Source: Wurfbainia villosa
Lineage: Eukaryota; Streptophyta; Magnoliopsida; Zingiberales; Zingiberaceae
Direction of reading: 5' to 3'
Assembly (NCBI GenBank): GCA_025175895.1
Contig: CM046004.1
Span: 6,262,001 to 6,326,000, forward strand
DNA length: 64,000 nt
Shown in pieces: positions 45,371-58,500 of the stretch (the stretch's first letter is position 1; each line of letters begins with the position of its first letter). Below the pieces are notes generated by a model, which saw nothing but the letters and a program-made list of their open reading frames with translations, was not told where the DNA came from and did no database searches. The translations under genes were made by a program, and so were the position numbers.

Positions 45371-45656
45371 GAATTCAGACAATGTACCACGCTCGTTAGG
45401 TATTTAAACCGTTTAAATCTTCCATTTTCTCAATTGTGCAATGTGATAAAAGGTCGAGTTCGTCTAAATTTAATTTTTATAAAAAGAAAAAAATAGTTCC
45501 AACCATTTCCTGTAAGATTGTGACGAAACGTTGCTCTACTTAAACAATATCGACCTAACGTATTATTAATTTTATTAAAAAAAATGAAAGGAAATTAAAA
45601 GGAAAAAAAAAAACAACAATAGCTAGAGTTAAAATGCGTTTTGCGTTGATAGGCAA
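45371..45656. repeat. Left copy of a 285-bp direct repeat
   Basis: This copy pairs with 46008-46290. Shared blocks are AATTCAGACAATGTACCACG, CAATTGTGCAATGTGATAAA, AAGATTGTGACGAAACGTT and the last 90 bp, ending in TAAAATGCGTTTTGCGTTGA. The middles differ by small indels. Confidence 0.85.
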
Positions 45657-45659
45657 CTA

Positions 45660-45930
45660 GGGCTGTAAACGAATCAAATGTTCGTGAACGAGTTTGGTGT
45701 TCGACTCGATAAAAATTCGTTTACGTTCGTTAAATATGCATCAAAGTCAATTAATAAACAAGCTCGAACAACTTGATAAATTAAATAAACAAGCTTGAAC
45801 ACGTATGTATTCGACTTGTTAATGTTCGTGAACAGCGTTCGTGAATAATGTTCGTAAACGGTGTTCGTGAACGGTGTTCGTGAATATTGTTCGTGAACAA
45901 TGTTCATGAACATTAACAAGTCGATTTATG
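45660..45930. mobile_element. Partial hAT-like element with TTCGTGAA array
   Basis: The stretch starts TAGGGCTGTAAACGAATC, resembling the terminal repeat style of plant hAT MITEs. It contains about seven copies of a 15-bp unit around GTTCGTGAAC (45823-45915), a 10-bp palindrome. No matching right terminal repeat is present, so it is probably truncated. Confidence 0.45.
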
Positions 45931-46007
45931 ATTATACTCTTTTAAAAATTATTTTTGAATTTATTTATACTCATTTATAAATCAGGATTAAATTAATGCA
46001 TTTTAAA

Positions 46008-46290
46008 TTCAGACAATGTACCACGTCGTTAGGTATTTAAGAGCGTTTAAATATTTAAATAAATCAATTGTGCAATGTGATAAAAAGTCGATATCGTCAT
46101 TAAATTTAAGTTCAATAAGCTCAAGTCCAAAAAAATACCATTTAAGATTGTGACGAAACGTTTTTTAGTACGATTAATTTAGACAATATCGTTCGAACGA
46201 TTAATTTTATTAAAAAAAATGAAAGGAAATTAAAAGGAAAGAAAAAAAAAACAATAGCTAGAGTTAAAATGCGTTTTGCGTTGATCGGCA
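46008..46290. repeat. Right copy of the 285-bp direct repeat
   Basis: Partner of 45371-45656 in the same orientation. The 351 bp between the copies include the TTCGTGAA array. Confidence 0.85.
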
Positions 46291-46540
46291 ACCCAACAGT
46301 TGGTTCGTCCGCAGCAATAAGTGCCCTAAAGCTCTCCAGTGATCTGAAAACCAAACGATAGTGACACGTAACGAACCACCTGAATTTGTTGGGCAATACA
46401 ATGCGAGCTGCCAGCCAAAAAATTAGCACGTTGATTTCCTGCAAAGCTGTAGCGTGCAGTGCATCAAATAGTTCTGTAAATTACCCAACAGCATATGTTA
46501 ATCAATCTTTACCATTTCAATGTACTCAACTTTTTTATAT

Positions 46541-46925
46541 TTATTAGAAACACAATCGAAGTGTCTTATTCCAAATGATAAACATGGACACGTATATTGT
46601 AGGAGGTTACGAGTTCGAGTCCTCCTCACAATACGACTTGTTGACTGAGATACTGGACTGAACAGGACTCTTATCAATATCGCAGAGCGCTTCCCAAAAA
46701 TCTCTTCGAGGTTTCGATGAGGATCGTTTGACGGTGGAATCGAATCTATAAAAATTTATCCGTCACAGTTTGGACAATGGGTCAATCCCTCGTAAATGCG
46801 AAGGTGTCGTCCCTCCATGCGCTAGTTACTAATCTCAATGGTCAAAGACTTACCGTGATTTACTTCCTTTACGATGATCCAAAGACGGGTTGATAGGGGC
46901 TGATAGGTTGGCGGATTCTAACATT
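46541..46925 (+). mobile_element. SINE-like element (tRNA-type B box)
   Basis: GAGTTCGAGTCCTC (46610-46623) fits a pol III B box. About 300 bp later the text GGGCTGATAGGTTGGCGGAT resembles the tail of a similar piece near 49350 (TTGTTAGGTTGACGGTTTC). The A box is weak and no target-site duplication was found. Confidence 0.3.
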
Positions 46926-48506
46926 TGCACCAGAGAAACATAGAAATATGCCCAATGGGAAACCAGACAATGATAAAAATTAATGAAGAAATGTTTTACA
47001 GAGAAATACAATTAGACTTTCTATTGTGACATCGTTAAATGATAAAACGATCGTATGGATTGTGCATTCTGAAGTCCGAGCCGTGAAAGCTACGAGCGTC
47101 ACGATTCTATCATTAATGGGATCGACGAAGACCATTTTGATGTCAATAAAAAAACACATAATTATCAGTCAATTAATATATATTATCAATCAAATTCATC
47201 GAACAGTTACTAAATTTACTGTATTATTAATATTCGACTGGTAATATATCGTATCGATTGATTATTAAATTTACCATAGTCGATTTATATCAATATCGAT
47301 TGTTAAATGTTTTATTGATTTTAGAAATCCATAATTTTTATTTAAGATATGGAATTAATATCTAAATACATTATAACATTTGAGATGACTTAAATAATAC
47401 AATAAACTTATTTGAAATATTTTTGATAGACGTAAAGTCTAACTTTAAACTAAATTATTATATTACTGGGAGCCTCAAATATGAAATTGGACTTGAATTC
47501 CACATCCTAGATTAAAAAGTATGAATTTTTAAAATTTTCATAACTTCAAAACAATTTAACATAAATTTATTAAAGAGTTTAAATTTGTCATACATATCCA
47601 GCATTGTCAAATGGTCCTTGGGACTCTCTTAGTTTAGGCTACGTCAATATTTTAAAATTTTAAGCACCGTTAAAGTCACAATCTATGTTCAATGATATAG
47701 TTATATAAAAGAGACTAACAAAAATACAATGATTTTGATTTAAGGTGATTATAAGGGTTTTAAGAGTGAGATTATTAATGATTTTTGACTAAAATTCATT
47801 TTATAATTTTATAATATTCATAATTAGAACAATTTTAGATGAATAAATATGATAGGTTTAAACCTTTTAATGATTTTGTGCCAAATTATTTTAAAATTAT
47901 AAAACTTTAAAGTATTTTAAATAAGTTAATTTTATTTTTTATATTTTTAGTGATATCATAACTTTAGATATAGAATTAATAATTAACCTAGATGAAGAAC
48001 CGTGAACTTTTAAAATTGCTAAAGCATTTAACAATCAACTAATAAATTTGGATGATCGTTACATATCAATTGATGATATAAGTCGATTAATAATAAAGCG
48101 ATTGACATAATTGAAAATGCTTATGCGTTTTATTAAATATAAAAAAAATAAAGCAAAACAAAGTGTAATCATTGTCCTGCCTTGGCTCTTTAATGTGAAT
48201 GATCGTGGAGCTCTTCCATCTTCAAATGTCCTAGGTATCACCAACCCCGGCCCAATTCCTTCTGGTGAGCAAGATGATTACAGCGCTGCCTTGCCTCTTG
48301 TGCATGGACCAACATCCATCGATTTCGCCGCTTTCTGTACCTTCCCTCGATTAAGTCGAGGATGCTTTCTCCCCTAAAATATTGAAATCCTCGATCCGTC
48401 AACTTCTATTGATTCGTTTCAGGATTGCCGCCAGAAAAATAAATTACAGATGATCTTTGATTTCGACGGGATTAATAAAACGATGAAAAATCATCCGAAG
48501 ACATAT
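46926..48506. other. AT-rich intergenic DNA without visible genes
   Basis: Short A/T repeats and weak open frames only. An 88-residue frame at 48111-48377 has a plausible composition in its second half (NPGPIPSGEQDDYS) but no recognised domain, no splice context and no homologue that I can name. It is left uncalled. Confidence 0.35.
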
Positions 48507-48509
48507 TTA

Positions 48510-48964
48510 GGTAGCGTTTGGTTGGTGAATTTGAAATGAGAATCATATAGAGTGATTGGTTAATAGTTTTAGGAAGGAAGGTTTGATAATCAATTCTAAA
48601 TAATTGAGAATCAACAAAACTCATCTCACATGGTGGATTTGGATTTCATTCTCGTTCAGCCGCCGTCGCCGATGGTCGATTAATGGTTTGCCGTCGATGT
48701 CGTCACGGCCGTCGCCGGCCGTCGCCAGTTGATCGTTGATCGATCGCCGACCATCGCTGCCGTAAACCGATTGCCGATCGGTCATCGATCGTCCATTCGA
48801 TCGTCGGCCGTCGAAAGCCGACCAAATCGACCGCCGATCACTTCCATTCCCAACTTATAAATCAAACAATATTATTGAAATGGTAAAATTCATTTTCATT
48901 TCAATCTATTATCAAACTCATTCTCATTCCTATTCCTATTCCTACATTCCAACCAAACGCCACC
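48510..48964. mobile_element. Tourist/Harbinger-like MITE with GC-rich core
   Basis: The left end GGTAGCGTTTGGTTGG and the reverse complement of the right end (GGTGGCGTTTGGTTGG) differ at one base. TTA (48507-48509) and TCA (48965-48967) are consistent with a mutated 3-bp TNA duplication. AT-rich arms surround a GC-rich block at 48655-48840 made of CGATCG, CCGTCG and GATCGTC motifs. Length is 455 bp; no transposase. Confidence 0.75.
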
Positions 48965-49149
48965 TCAGTCTTCCAACACCCGTGGACTAGGTCGATGCTT
49001 TATCGCCAATCAACCACCCAATCAGTCTTAACGTTTTAATGCCTTCCCGAGCTTATTTCAACAAACATAACAGTGCGACAATCTGTGCTGAAACTTCGCA
49101 CTGTTGCACGTGGGGGAAATGGCCGTAAGCAACCCAAGTACTTTATAAG

Positions 49150-49385
49150 ATATTGATTGATTCAGTCTCTCGGGATGGTTCGATGGTAAACGTAAAGTGA
49201 CATTTATGAGGATGTTCAGATTCGAAATCAGACGAGGAATCTAAAATCTTTCCTGGGCTGAATATCCTTCCTTGTGCTTACCATTGAGTTAATGGGCCAA
49301 AGGCTCATCCCGCAATTTATTCTATCACAGAGATCGAGGGGTCGGTCGATGAAGATTGTTAGGTTGACGGTTTCAATCTTTTATA
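49150..49385 (+). mobile_element. SINE-like element, degenerate
   Basis: A possible A box (GGGATGGTTCGATGGTAAAC, 49171-49190) and B box (GTTCAGATTCGAAATC) are followed by GTTAGGTTGACGGTTTCAA near the end. That end resembles the tail at 46905-46920. Assignment rests on these short motifs only. Confidence 0.3.
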
Positions 49386-51098
49386 AAAATATTGATTGAT
49401 TTGGCGTTGCGAGATAGAATTTGACAGTGTACACTCGTTGTCTACGCACCAAGCTACAAAGGCAACATTGATAATGTTAAACTAATTACTGTGAAGGTTT
49501 TAGCTCTTGAATCCATTGGACAAAAGACTGCATAATCTCTGGGAGTTGGCAACTGTCAAGTTGCTGCATGAATATGGTCGGAAATTTGAACAGAAAGATG
49601 ATGAAAAGATGGAGAAACAATTTTATACGAAGAAGATTAATTCCACATTGATAGATAAAGAATAACTCTGATTTATATTGAATCATAATAGGTTGATTGT
49701 GAACAAATGAATGGACAAGAGACTCTTACTCTCACATGTGCGTATACAGAGGATACAAATTTAGGATTTGAATCGCACTAAACTTAGGTATATATTAAGT
49801 TTGTTGCAAACAATTTGTCTTTGATTGTGCCCATAGTGTTTGACATTGTTCTATCTTAGAAAATAGATGTTTGATAAAATATCAAATGAGGATGAATCTG
49901 TTTTAAAAAATGGTATCAATTACAAATCTTGATATCTACTCGACATACAATCTTTCTGATTCAATAGTCAAATCGTTTTGCACATCTCAATTTTATAGTT
50001 GAATTGCTCAGAACTTCTTGAGCACTGACTTCTAGAGCAGCCTATGCTTGTATTCCCGAGTAGCTTGAGTCTACTTTGACTCTCGATGATCGATCCGTGC
50101 ACGATAAATCCTAGCCATCTTTTGGTGTTTCTCGAGCTCCTTCATCTTCAGTACCTCTAGGCTCGATGCTTTTCGAGCACACTATGAGCTAGGTCCACAC
50201 GCATGACAACTCTCGAGCATCAATATTAATCCCTTTGAAATTTCTTCGTGGACATTTTATTTCGTGTGCAATCGACTAATAAGCAAAATAAATAAATAAA
50301 TAAATCTCCAAGATTATAAATCAATACGAAAATCTAAGATATTAAAATAACAATAATCCTAATGTATCCAAGGCAGATATAAAATTATAAAAAAGTTATG
50401 ATAATATGTATTCTCAAAATCCTGCCCTCAACTTGTTGAAATTTATTAATTATCATGCCATTTGAAAATCAAAATGCTACTAAAAAAAAAATGTGAAACC
50501 GTCACATTAACGACCCCTCACCGCCGTCCCTACGTGTGGAGGGGGTAAATCAGGTCTCAAGTGGCTAGTGCAGAAATATAGTATCATCGATAGTCTGATC
50601 GTCACCTTTAAAAATCAATCATTTACCCTTTCAAATCTTAACACGGCTGTGTCAGTCATCTGAATTTGTCCTGGAACTAAATCAAAATGCTACTAAGTTT
50701 AGAGAAAAAGAAGTGTCTGTATCACTTTTTAAATATAGCTATCAATATGTCAATATAATTATAAATCTTATACCATGCCATCTCAAATACATTTTGATTT
50801 TATTAAATGATATGTTCACAAAGCCATAGTTTTATTTTTTTTTTAACGCGATTTAATAATTTTTATCTCTTTCAAAATTTTTTCATCGTATTATATTAAA
50901 TATGTTTTTTTAGATAAAAACCATCTAAACTTTTTTCATTAACATTATTTTATTCTATCAAGATAAAATTATATATATAATGGGCAATGCATGATTGAAT
51001 CTCAGTCGCTTGATCATACAAAATTGTACAGTAAATAAAAATATATAGTGTATATTCCTTGTGCGATCTTGTCACTGTCAAAGATCGTTGAAACCGAT
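49386..51098. other. Intergenic DNA, no gene seen
   Basis: AT-rich, with a TAAATAAATAAATAAAT run near 50286-50303 and some CTCGAG-containing text at 50000-50230 that resembles 45000-45350. No open frame carries a recognisable domain. Confidence 0.35.
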
Positions 51099-51480
51099 TG
51101 ACACTATAATCCAACCCTTGAATTTATCGGGATTGCTGTCGTCGTTCGACTGATCGAACCTCGATCGAATTCTGACTGAATTACGGTTGGAATTCGATCA
51201 CGATCTAACCGACACCGAAATCTGATCGGAGGGATTTTGACTGTGACATGGTCAAACTCGGACTTCGACGGGACCATGATCGGATCCTGATCAAATTGTG
51301 GTCGGAATCCCATCGATTTACGATTGTCAGTGTTGCGGCTAGTGCTTGCAATCGCAATCGAATTCGACCGCGATTGAGTTAGAATCCAATCACGATCTAG
51401 TGCGCTCAGACTGTGGCCAAATTTTGATCGGAATCCGATCGCTCGATGACAATATTGTGCTTGCTTGGGGTGCACACGAG
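51099..51480. repeat. GATCGGAATC-type low-complexity repeat
   Basis: Many variants of GATCGGAATC and AATCCGATCA occur in both orientations, giving a long minus frame (123 residues) rich in Arg/Ser/Asp. This is a simple-sequence effect rather than a gene. Confidence 0.55.
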
Positions 51481-51884
51481 TTATGTACCATGCATTTCGT
51501 GCGTGCGGTTGTGCGACTTGCTGTCTGATCTATATAATCATATAGTAATGAAAAATATATCGTGCTTTTATCTACGGATCAATCATCACAGTGTTTGTAT
51601 GTCATCAAAGCAATGAATTTTATAGCTCAACTTCTAAATCAATCGAGATCGGCATCGTTGTCTTGTTTGTTTGTTTGGATAGGCATCGAATTTTAATAGA
51701 AATTCATTTAAGCGCCCGTTAAAATTTTATATAAAATTGATTTTTTTATTTAAAAAATAATTCGATGAAAGATTTAGACATCTAAATTATAAAATACTGC
51801 AGGTAAAATGAAAATTTGGAATCAAAACAAAATTTGCTCAATTTCTGAGGTTACAGTGCTTAAATGCTTTTGTGTGGAGTTAGG

Positions 51885-52392
51885 CATAGGTATGTTTAAC
51901 GGAATGGAGTCCGAATCAATTCATTAAATTCAAAATTGAAGACCATTCAAATGAACTTTCGAAATCGAACCGGAACTATTTCGATTCCGATTCGATTCGA
52001 TTCCAATCGATTTCAGAATCAGTTTGGAACGGATTCGGAATCAATTTTGGTTCCGATTTAGATTTGGTTTCGGTTGCTAATTTAAAGATGGAAATTTTTA
52101 GCATGTTGATATGTCCACTAAATTATTTTACGATAAAAAAAAGAATATGATCATCAGTATGTCAGATGAATTTCAAATTCGAAGAAGATAATCCGGAATC
52201 ATTTTGAAATCGGTCCGGAACCATTTAAGAACGAATTCAAAATCGATTCAGAATTGAATTGATTTCAAAATTAAAATTTTAAAATTACAATCGATTCGAA
52301 ATCGATTTGGAATCGATTCAGATCGATTTTAACCTCGACGAATCCGAGATCGATCGAACCGAAATTGAAATCGCGATAAGCATGTCTACCTA
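51885..52392. repeat. GATTCG/AATCGATT-rich block, possible MITE
   Basis: GATTCGATTC, AATCGATTTC and GGAATCGATT recur through the segment. The left text TAGGTATGTTTAACGG and the reverse complement of the right end (TAGGTAGACATGCTTATCG) look like weak terminal inverted repeats of hAT style, but no duplication was found. Confidence 0.4.
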
Positions 52393-52486
52393 GAGACAGC
52401 ACCGTAAGATGCATTTCATTTCGAAATAGGGCTGGTGTTCTAGTTTCCTGTCTTTCTGGAAGGCGAAGCGGCCTTTGTTTGCTGCG

Positions 52487-52495
52487 CTAGGGTTT
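52487..52495 (-). promoter_or_regulatory. Telo-box upstream of the NUP188-like gene
   Basis: CTAGGGTTT on the plus strand is the exact complement of the plant telo-box AAACCCTAG, 58 bp before the ATG at 52553. Two further GGTTTAACG blocks follow directly. In plants telo-boxes are common near the starts of housekeeping genes. Confidence 0.5.
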
Positions 52496-52552
52496 AACGG
52501 GGTTTAACGAAGGGATTCATCCAGGAAAGCAGACCGCCTTGCCGGCAAAGCA

Positions 52553-55500
52553 ATGGCGAGCGTCGCTGCTTACCCGAAGCCTGTGGACCAATCTCTTTGG
52601 TGGGACTCCTTCGTTGGACTCTTCGGCGATCTCGACAAGGTCCCTCCTTCCCAGGACCCCCCCGACCATCTGGTGCCAAATACATCCCTTCCGCCTTTTT
52701 TTTCCCGCTCGGAGTTGGAAATACAGGACTGATCCTGATCTCGGCTTCTTTCAGGTGGAGACGCTGAAGCGGCACCGAGCATGGCTTTTGAATTCAATTG
52801 CGTATTTCAAACCCCCGGATCAAACATCCAGATTGGCTCTAGACTCTCCCGAACTAGATTTCGGTTCACATCGGCTCCTCGTGAAGCCGGAACTGAAAAA
52901 AGACGCTCTTCAAGTTAGCAAATACATGGTATTTTGCTTGCCTCCTCCCTCCTCCCTCCTTTCTCACCCTAATAATGTCACGATCACTTGAGTCAGTACC
53001 ATATGTTTAATTAATCGGAAGCTGAGTCCATCGTTCGAAAATTGACTAACCAAGTAAAAATTGAAGTCAAACTTTGGGTGATTCACCATTCGATGTATCA
53101 CATTTAAACAAACATTTTATCAGATACCGTGTCACCAAACATGCAGAGGGCTGATTCTAGATATGTTTATCCGTGCTTTTGATTTTTGATTTGTTTCACA
53201 ATTTTTATGTTAATTTTTTTCTTCTTGTGTTGTACATTACAGTGCTTGTCTCATAAGAAACCTGTTTTTTTAACTAAAGAATGGTGTAATACATCTTTGG
53301 TGGTTGCTTAAGCCATAGGCTTCATAAAACATGTTGTACTATTGATGTAGCATAACAGAGCGAACAAGAATACGATCCCCATCTAGAAAAAAGTTGACCG
53401 ATTCTCACCCAAAGAAAAGGAAATTAGAAACTTTATTAATTCAAAATGTGAAGACTACATAGGATCTTAGCCTCTTTTATAATTTGAGGGCATGCCCTGT
53501 TTTTTATAAAATAAGAGAAAAATCCTAATTTTTCTAATAAAAACCTAACAGACTTTTCTAAAAAAAACTCAGTAATTTTTTAAAAAGTCTTAACTGATTA
53601 TAAAAATTAACAACTTTTAATAAATTAAATTCTTGATTGTGACAACTATATAAGTTGCATTTGCAACAATTCTGTGACACTGTTCATGATGTAGGTTTAT
53701 TATGTATCATATGTGGTATTCAAAATCGATATATGATATTAGTTAAAATATTCTGTATTTAATAAGAAATTCTTGCTTATTTAATTAAGTTGGTTTGCCA
53801 AAGAGTACTCCAAAAGTACATTCATAGGACATCACCATTATCCCTTATTGGGTTTTTTTGGGTGCAAATTCGTTTCTGGTAATTAGTTGAAAATTGAATA
53901 GGTCTATTTGACTAAAATATTACTTCTGAGTTTCTTTTGTTTTTTCCCTTAGTCCGAGTTGGCGAAGACTAGTTTTCATTCTCTAGGAATCAATGTTGGA
54001 CATTCTATCCTTTCTTTGGAAGCCACATATTATCGATTGCCAGCAAAACTTACTCTCAAATATTTGCTTACAGTACTGTTGTGGCTGTCACTATTTGGTT
54101 CTTAATGAAGCCTATGATTGAAGAGGTTGTTAAATCTAGACATTCATTAGATAACTATTCATAAGACATTCATCCCGTAGTTGTTTTTTTGGATATTCAC
54201 GAGGTTCTTAATGAAATCTATTTATTAGACATATTATGGCCCCATAGTTGTTTTTTTGGATAGTTGACTATTCATTATACATTCATCACATCAACAAGAC
54301 GATGTATCTATTGATTGTCCAATTAAATGGTGATTAGTTCTTCTGAAGTTTTGGACGTCTTTCTGTGTCTTCTATTCTTGCATGTCAAAAATCTTAGGTT
54401 AGTTTCTGTGATTCAGTTGAGTTGGTCCATCAACATGATGTACCAGATAGACAACCAATTTCTGTTGTTGAATGTATTCACTGAATTCAGGATTAATACA
54501 ATTTTTTTGTAGTCCTTTGAGAAATTAACCACTCATCCTCAATGTAGAGCATTTTTTTTCTTATTTAGATCATCCTGGGAAGGTTTCCATCAATATTATA
54601 TGGCCTACCACATTATCTAGTCTCTCTTTAAGTTGTGTGCATGTCTTCTTATCAAACCATTTGTATTTTGAACTCTGGTGGCACTGAATTCTTTGGTTTT
54701 AGTAGTATGAAAATTTACTATTTCTGTTCCATAAATTTATCTTTGTATTATCCATTAAATCACAAAATTTTGTGAAGGAATGAAAAATTTAATTGAGCAT
54801 TTGTAAATAATCATATTATAAATTCTATCCTTTCAAAATTTCTGAAATAATTGCATGTGGTTTTTTAGTGTTTAAATGAAGTGCAGTCATACATCCTTGT
54901 TCATCGATCCCCCAGGATCAGTGATTCAACTGTTGATGGTGAAGATAAAGAATTTTTACATTCTGTAAGTAATATTCTTCTTTTCATTTGCTTGTGTTTG
55001 AGGTCCCATAACTGTTGATGCACTTGTGTTTTGAATTTGTCTTTTCTTGATTTGCCCTCTTCATCTAGTTTGTTCACTAGCGGGACAATGTCAGGCATGA
55101 TGCACCATGAGTAACTCCACTCATATTTGTTGTAATCAAGCCACTCTTTGTTTGATACCTTATTTCTGTATATTCTGTTATTAGCTTTAACTCATTCTTA
55201 GCTTAATCCTACAGATTAGTATTCTCTTGCTAGCTGTAATTAGGCATAAATGCTTTTGATCCATCACTGATGTTATTCTGATACTTGGTTAGATTGATTC
55301 AGTTATCATTACCAACATACAAAGTGGGTTTTAAGTGTGACATTGACTGGTTTGATAGTGGATGTTGTCTTGGCCTCCTTATCCTAAAAATCCTGCTCTA
55401 TCTATCAAAATAAGGAGATAGTTACAAGGCTAGATGATGTAGAACAGTAATGCAACAAGACAACACTCCTTGATTTCTTTCTTCTTTATCTTGTAGCAAC

Positions 55501-58500
55501 CAATTTGTCATAGGAATATATTAAGCTGATCCTATGCTGCAATGGGTTACTTGGAATGTCAAATAATTAAAGAATATTGTATACAGACTATAATGATTAT
55601 TTTTCTTGTGGTCCACATGATTAGTATTACATTGGCACAACACAACAAACAATCATGTCAAATAATTAAATGCAAACACAACCAATTTGTAAAATCTAAA
55701 TGGGTAACTTGATTATTATACTAGTTGTGGCATCTCAGAATTTGATCTTACTTAATCATTGCATTTTAACATGATTATTGATCCTAAATTCCAATAGAAA
55801 TATGAAAAAGTTAAAACAACAATATAAACTAATGGTCATACCGCGTCTTAAGAAGTGTATACATGAAATTGGCCCATTCCATAATGCATATGAAAGTATG
55901 TAGGGGAATATGAGGTTAATTTTAAAAAATAGTTTGTAATGAGAAAGTGTCTAAATAATATCTAATAAGTATGTTAGTTAATTTTCCACCTAATTCATAA
56001 TTGCACAAGGATTTGTCTACCATGTAAAATGCACAATATGTAGAGTTGACCATATTTGCAAGTAACAATATGACTAATATGTAAAGTGTCTTATCATTCG
56101 CAAAATTGTTTAATGCTTTTTAAGGTACATTAATCTAGTGTTTCTTAATCACTCAAATTAGTCATCTCTAGGAGGAGAAAGATCATCAAAAAGTTCTCAT
56201 AAATTCCTCAGCATCAAATGAACCAGATCTTTTTTCCTCTACTATGTAGATGGTCCACTATTTTGTATAACTAAAAGTACTGCAGGTTGCCTATTTGACG
56301 CAGTCTCTTGTTGAAAAACACCTAAGTGGTCAAATAGGCCACTTTTTAATCGTGACTAAGCAAAAACATATACAAGTTTGTCCTGGTGTTGTAAATATCA
56401 ACCATGCATCATAGTTTTAAAAACTGTAGATTCTGATACAAATAAACTGTGGCTGACCTGTTTTTGCTTGATTTTAATATCAAACCTGTAAAATGTAACG
56501 TAAACAATATTGTGGTGGGTTAGGATTGTAAATACCTTATTAAATTGAAAATCCTTTAATTTTTAACAAGCACAACTAAATCTTTTTATCCTTGCACTAG
56601 TTTTACTATGAATTCTCTAGTAACTTGCTTTGTGATACCTATGCAACTTAGCCATTAACCTTTCTCAATAAGTTTCTTTTAATCCTTAAAAGTCATTTTT
56701 ATTGCAAATAGTAGTAATAGACAGATGAAGCTTAAATGTGAAAAATGAGACTATTTCTTGCTACATTATACCTTTTATTGGCTTCCACTTTCAAAATATA
56801 TTGAAATGACGTTAAACTCCTAGTTTATTCCCTAACCAATTGACTAAGGAGAACAACAACCTAGTTGCATTGAGATCTTTCGAAGTATTGTGTAGCTCAA
56901 TGATAATTCTAAATAATCTGTTTTTGCATGAATGTGAATATTGGTTCCTGGGTCCTCACCTATGTGCCTTGTGTAAATTGTAGAATCATGGAAAAAACCT
57001 TTCTATTGTAAGTTTGTGATTGTATTCTTTGCAAATTCACCCTTATAAAAGTTCTATGTGGATGTAGCTTTCTGTTTTCACTCACATGTAGATGCTAGGA
57101 AGGAAATGACCATTCATTTTGTCCTCCACGGAATCATATACAGTCTGATATTATGTGATCAACTGCTATTTCATTAATGGGCAAATAATGCCAGTGGGCA
57201 ATACTGTCACTTGAATATTCTGAATATTGTGTTTAGTCAATTAATGCTGATGCTTTTCCTGTTATTTAGCAGTTATTGCTGGTAGATTTATTCCACAATT
57301 AATTTGCTTTTTATTTCTTTGTTTAATGCTGACATTAAGATGGTTTTGCTCTTGAAGATTTTGTTTCAATATTTTCTTGAGCGACAGTGTTTGTTACAAT
57401 GCGTCAGAAGAATCTTTTTCAATGCTTGTAAGTTGATGCCTGATTTACTCCCATTGAACTCCTTTTTTTTTTCCTTTCCATGTTTGAATACTATTTCATC
57501 TCTAATTTAGTCATCTAATACTAGTCTTTGACTGGATAACTTTATTATCTGATCATGCACATCATGCCCTTATGTAAAAAGGTTGTAGGAATTTCTCTTG
57601 TTCTAATAGTTCAGTTGTAGGTGAATTATATGTTCATTAGTTATCTCTGTCATTTATTGATATAATTATCTGTAGTTTGATTTGTCCTTGTGTATGAAAG
57701 TATAATTTCTTAAAGGTTGGAATTTTTGTTGGTTTTGATGGTATTTGTTGCACAGGCATTACTGTTGGAAGCCATTCTAGAACTTTACCTGTTTTGAAAA
57801 TTAAAATACATAGTTGGGTCTCTGATTATTGATGTCTTGATTAGTTATCATTGTCATGGTCCCACATATATATTTATATAAGTAGTCCTATTTTGACCGA
57901 ATAACCATTACTTTTAACTCGGTATTAGAGCAGGTGATTTCTAGAATTTATTTTCTAGGTTTCCGATTTGACAGGTAGGGAGGCTGTGACCTTGATGCAC
58001 TAGTGTGGTAAAAATTCTGGTTCAGGCTTAGATTTGTGATAATCTGAATACCAAAACCATGGATCTTAACAAAAAGGAAATAGAGAGCAAAAATATTGGG
58101 AGGTTTAAAACGGCATCATTGAGGAAACATTGCAGATTCTTTATGAGAAAAATGGTCTCAAATTTTTTAAAAAGATTGTTTTGAGAAAGGAAAAAGGCGG
58201 AAATTACCAATTCTCCTTGACTTTAGCAAATGATTGTTGCATTTCTATTTTAGAGAGTATTTATCATCATCCATCATTTTTATTGCTTGTAGGATTTAAA
58301 TGGAGGCAATCATTTATCTCTTTTTTCGATGTCTCTTATTTTTTTTTCCAAATTGGTGTGACTTTTACTTTGTCTTTTGTGACATTCTCTCCCAACATTT
58401 ATCCTCTTAGTTGATATTGGAACCTTAGTCCCATCTGGTTGAATGCAACACTTTTATATATTCTCACTGCTAACATTAAAAGTACCGTAATTACTCTTGC

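Noticed and set aside
48111..48377. 88-residue frame near 48.1-48.4 kb
   Set aside because: No recognised domain, the start is in poly-A-rich DNA, and there is no promoter or splice support. It was left as intergenic.
57340..57357. Alternative start of NUP188 exon 4 at 57340, adding MVLLLK
   Set aside because: It is in frame and has an AG acceptor, but the 57358 start aligns with homologues (EFLH then ILFQYFLERQ) without an insertion. It remains possible as a splice variant.
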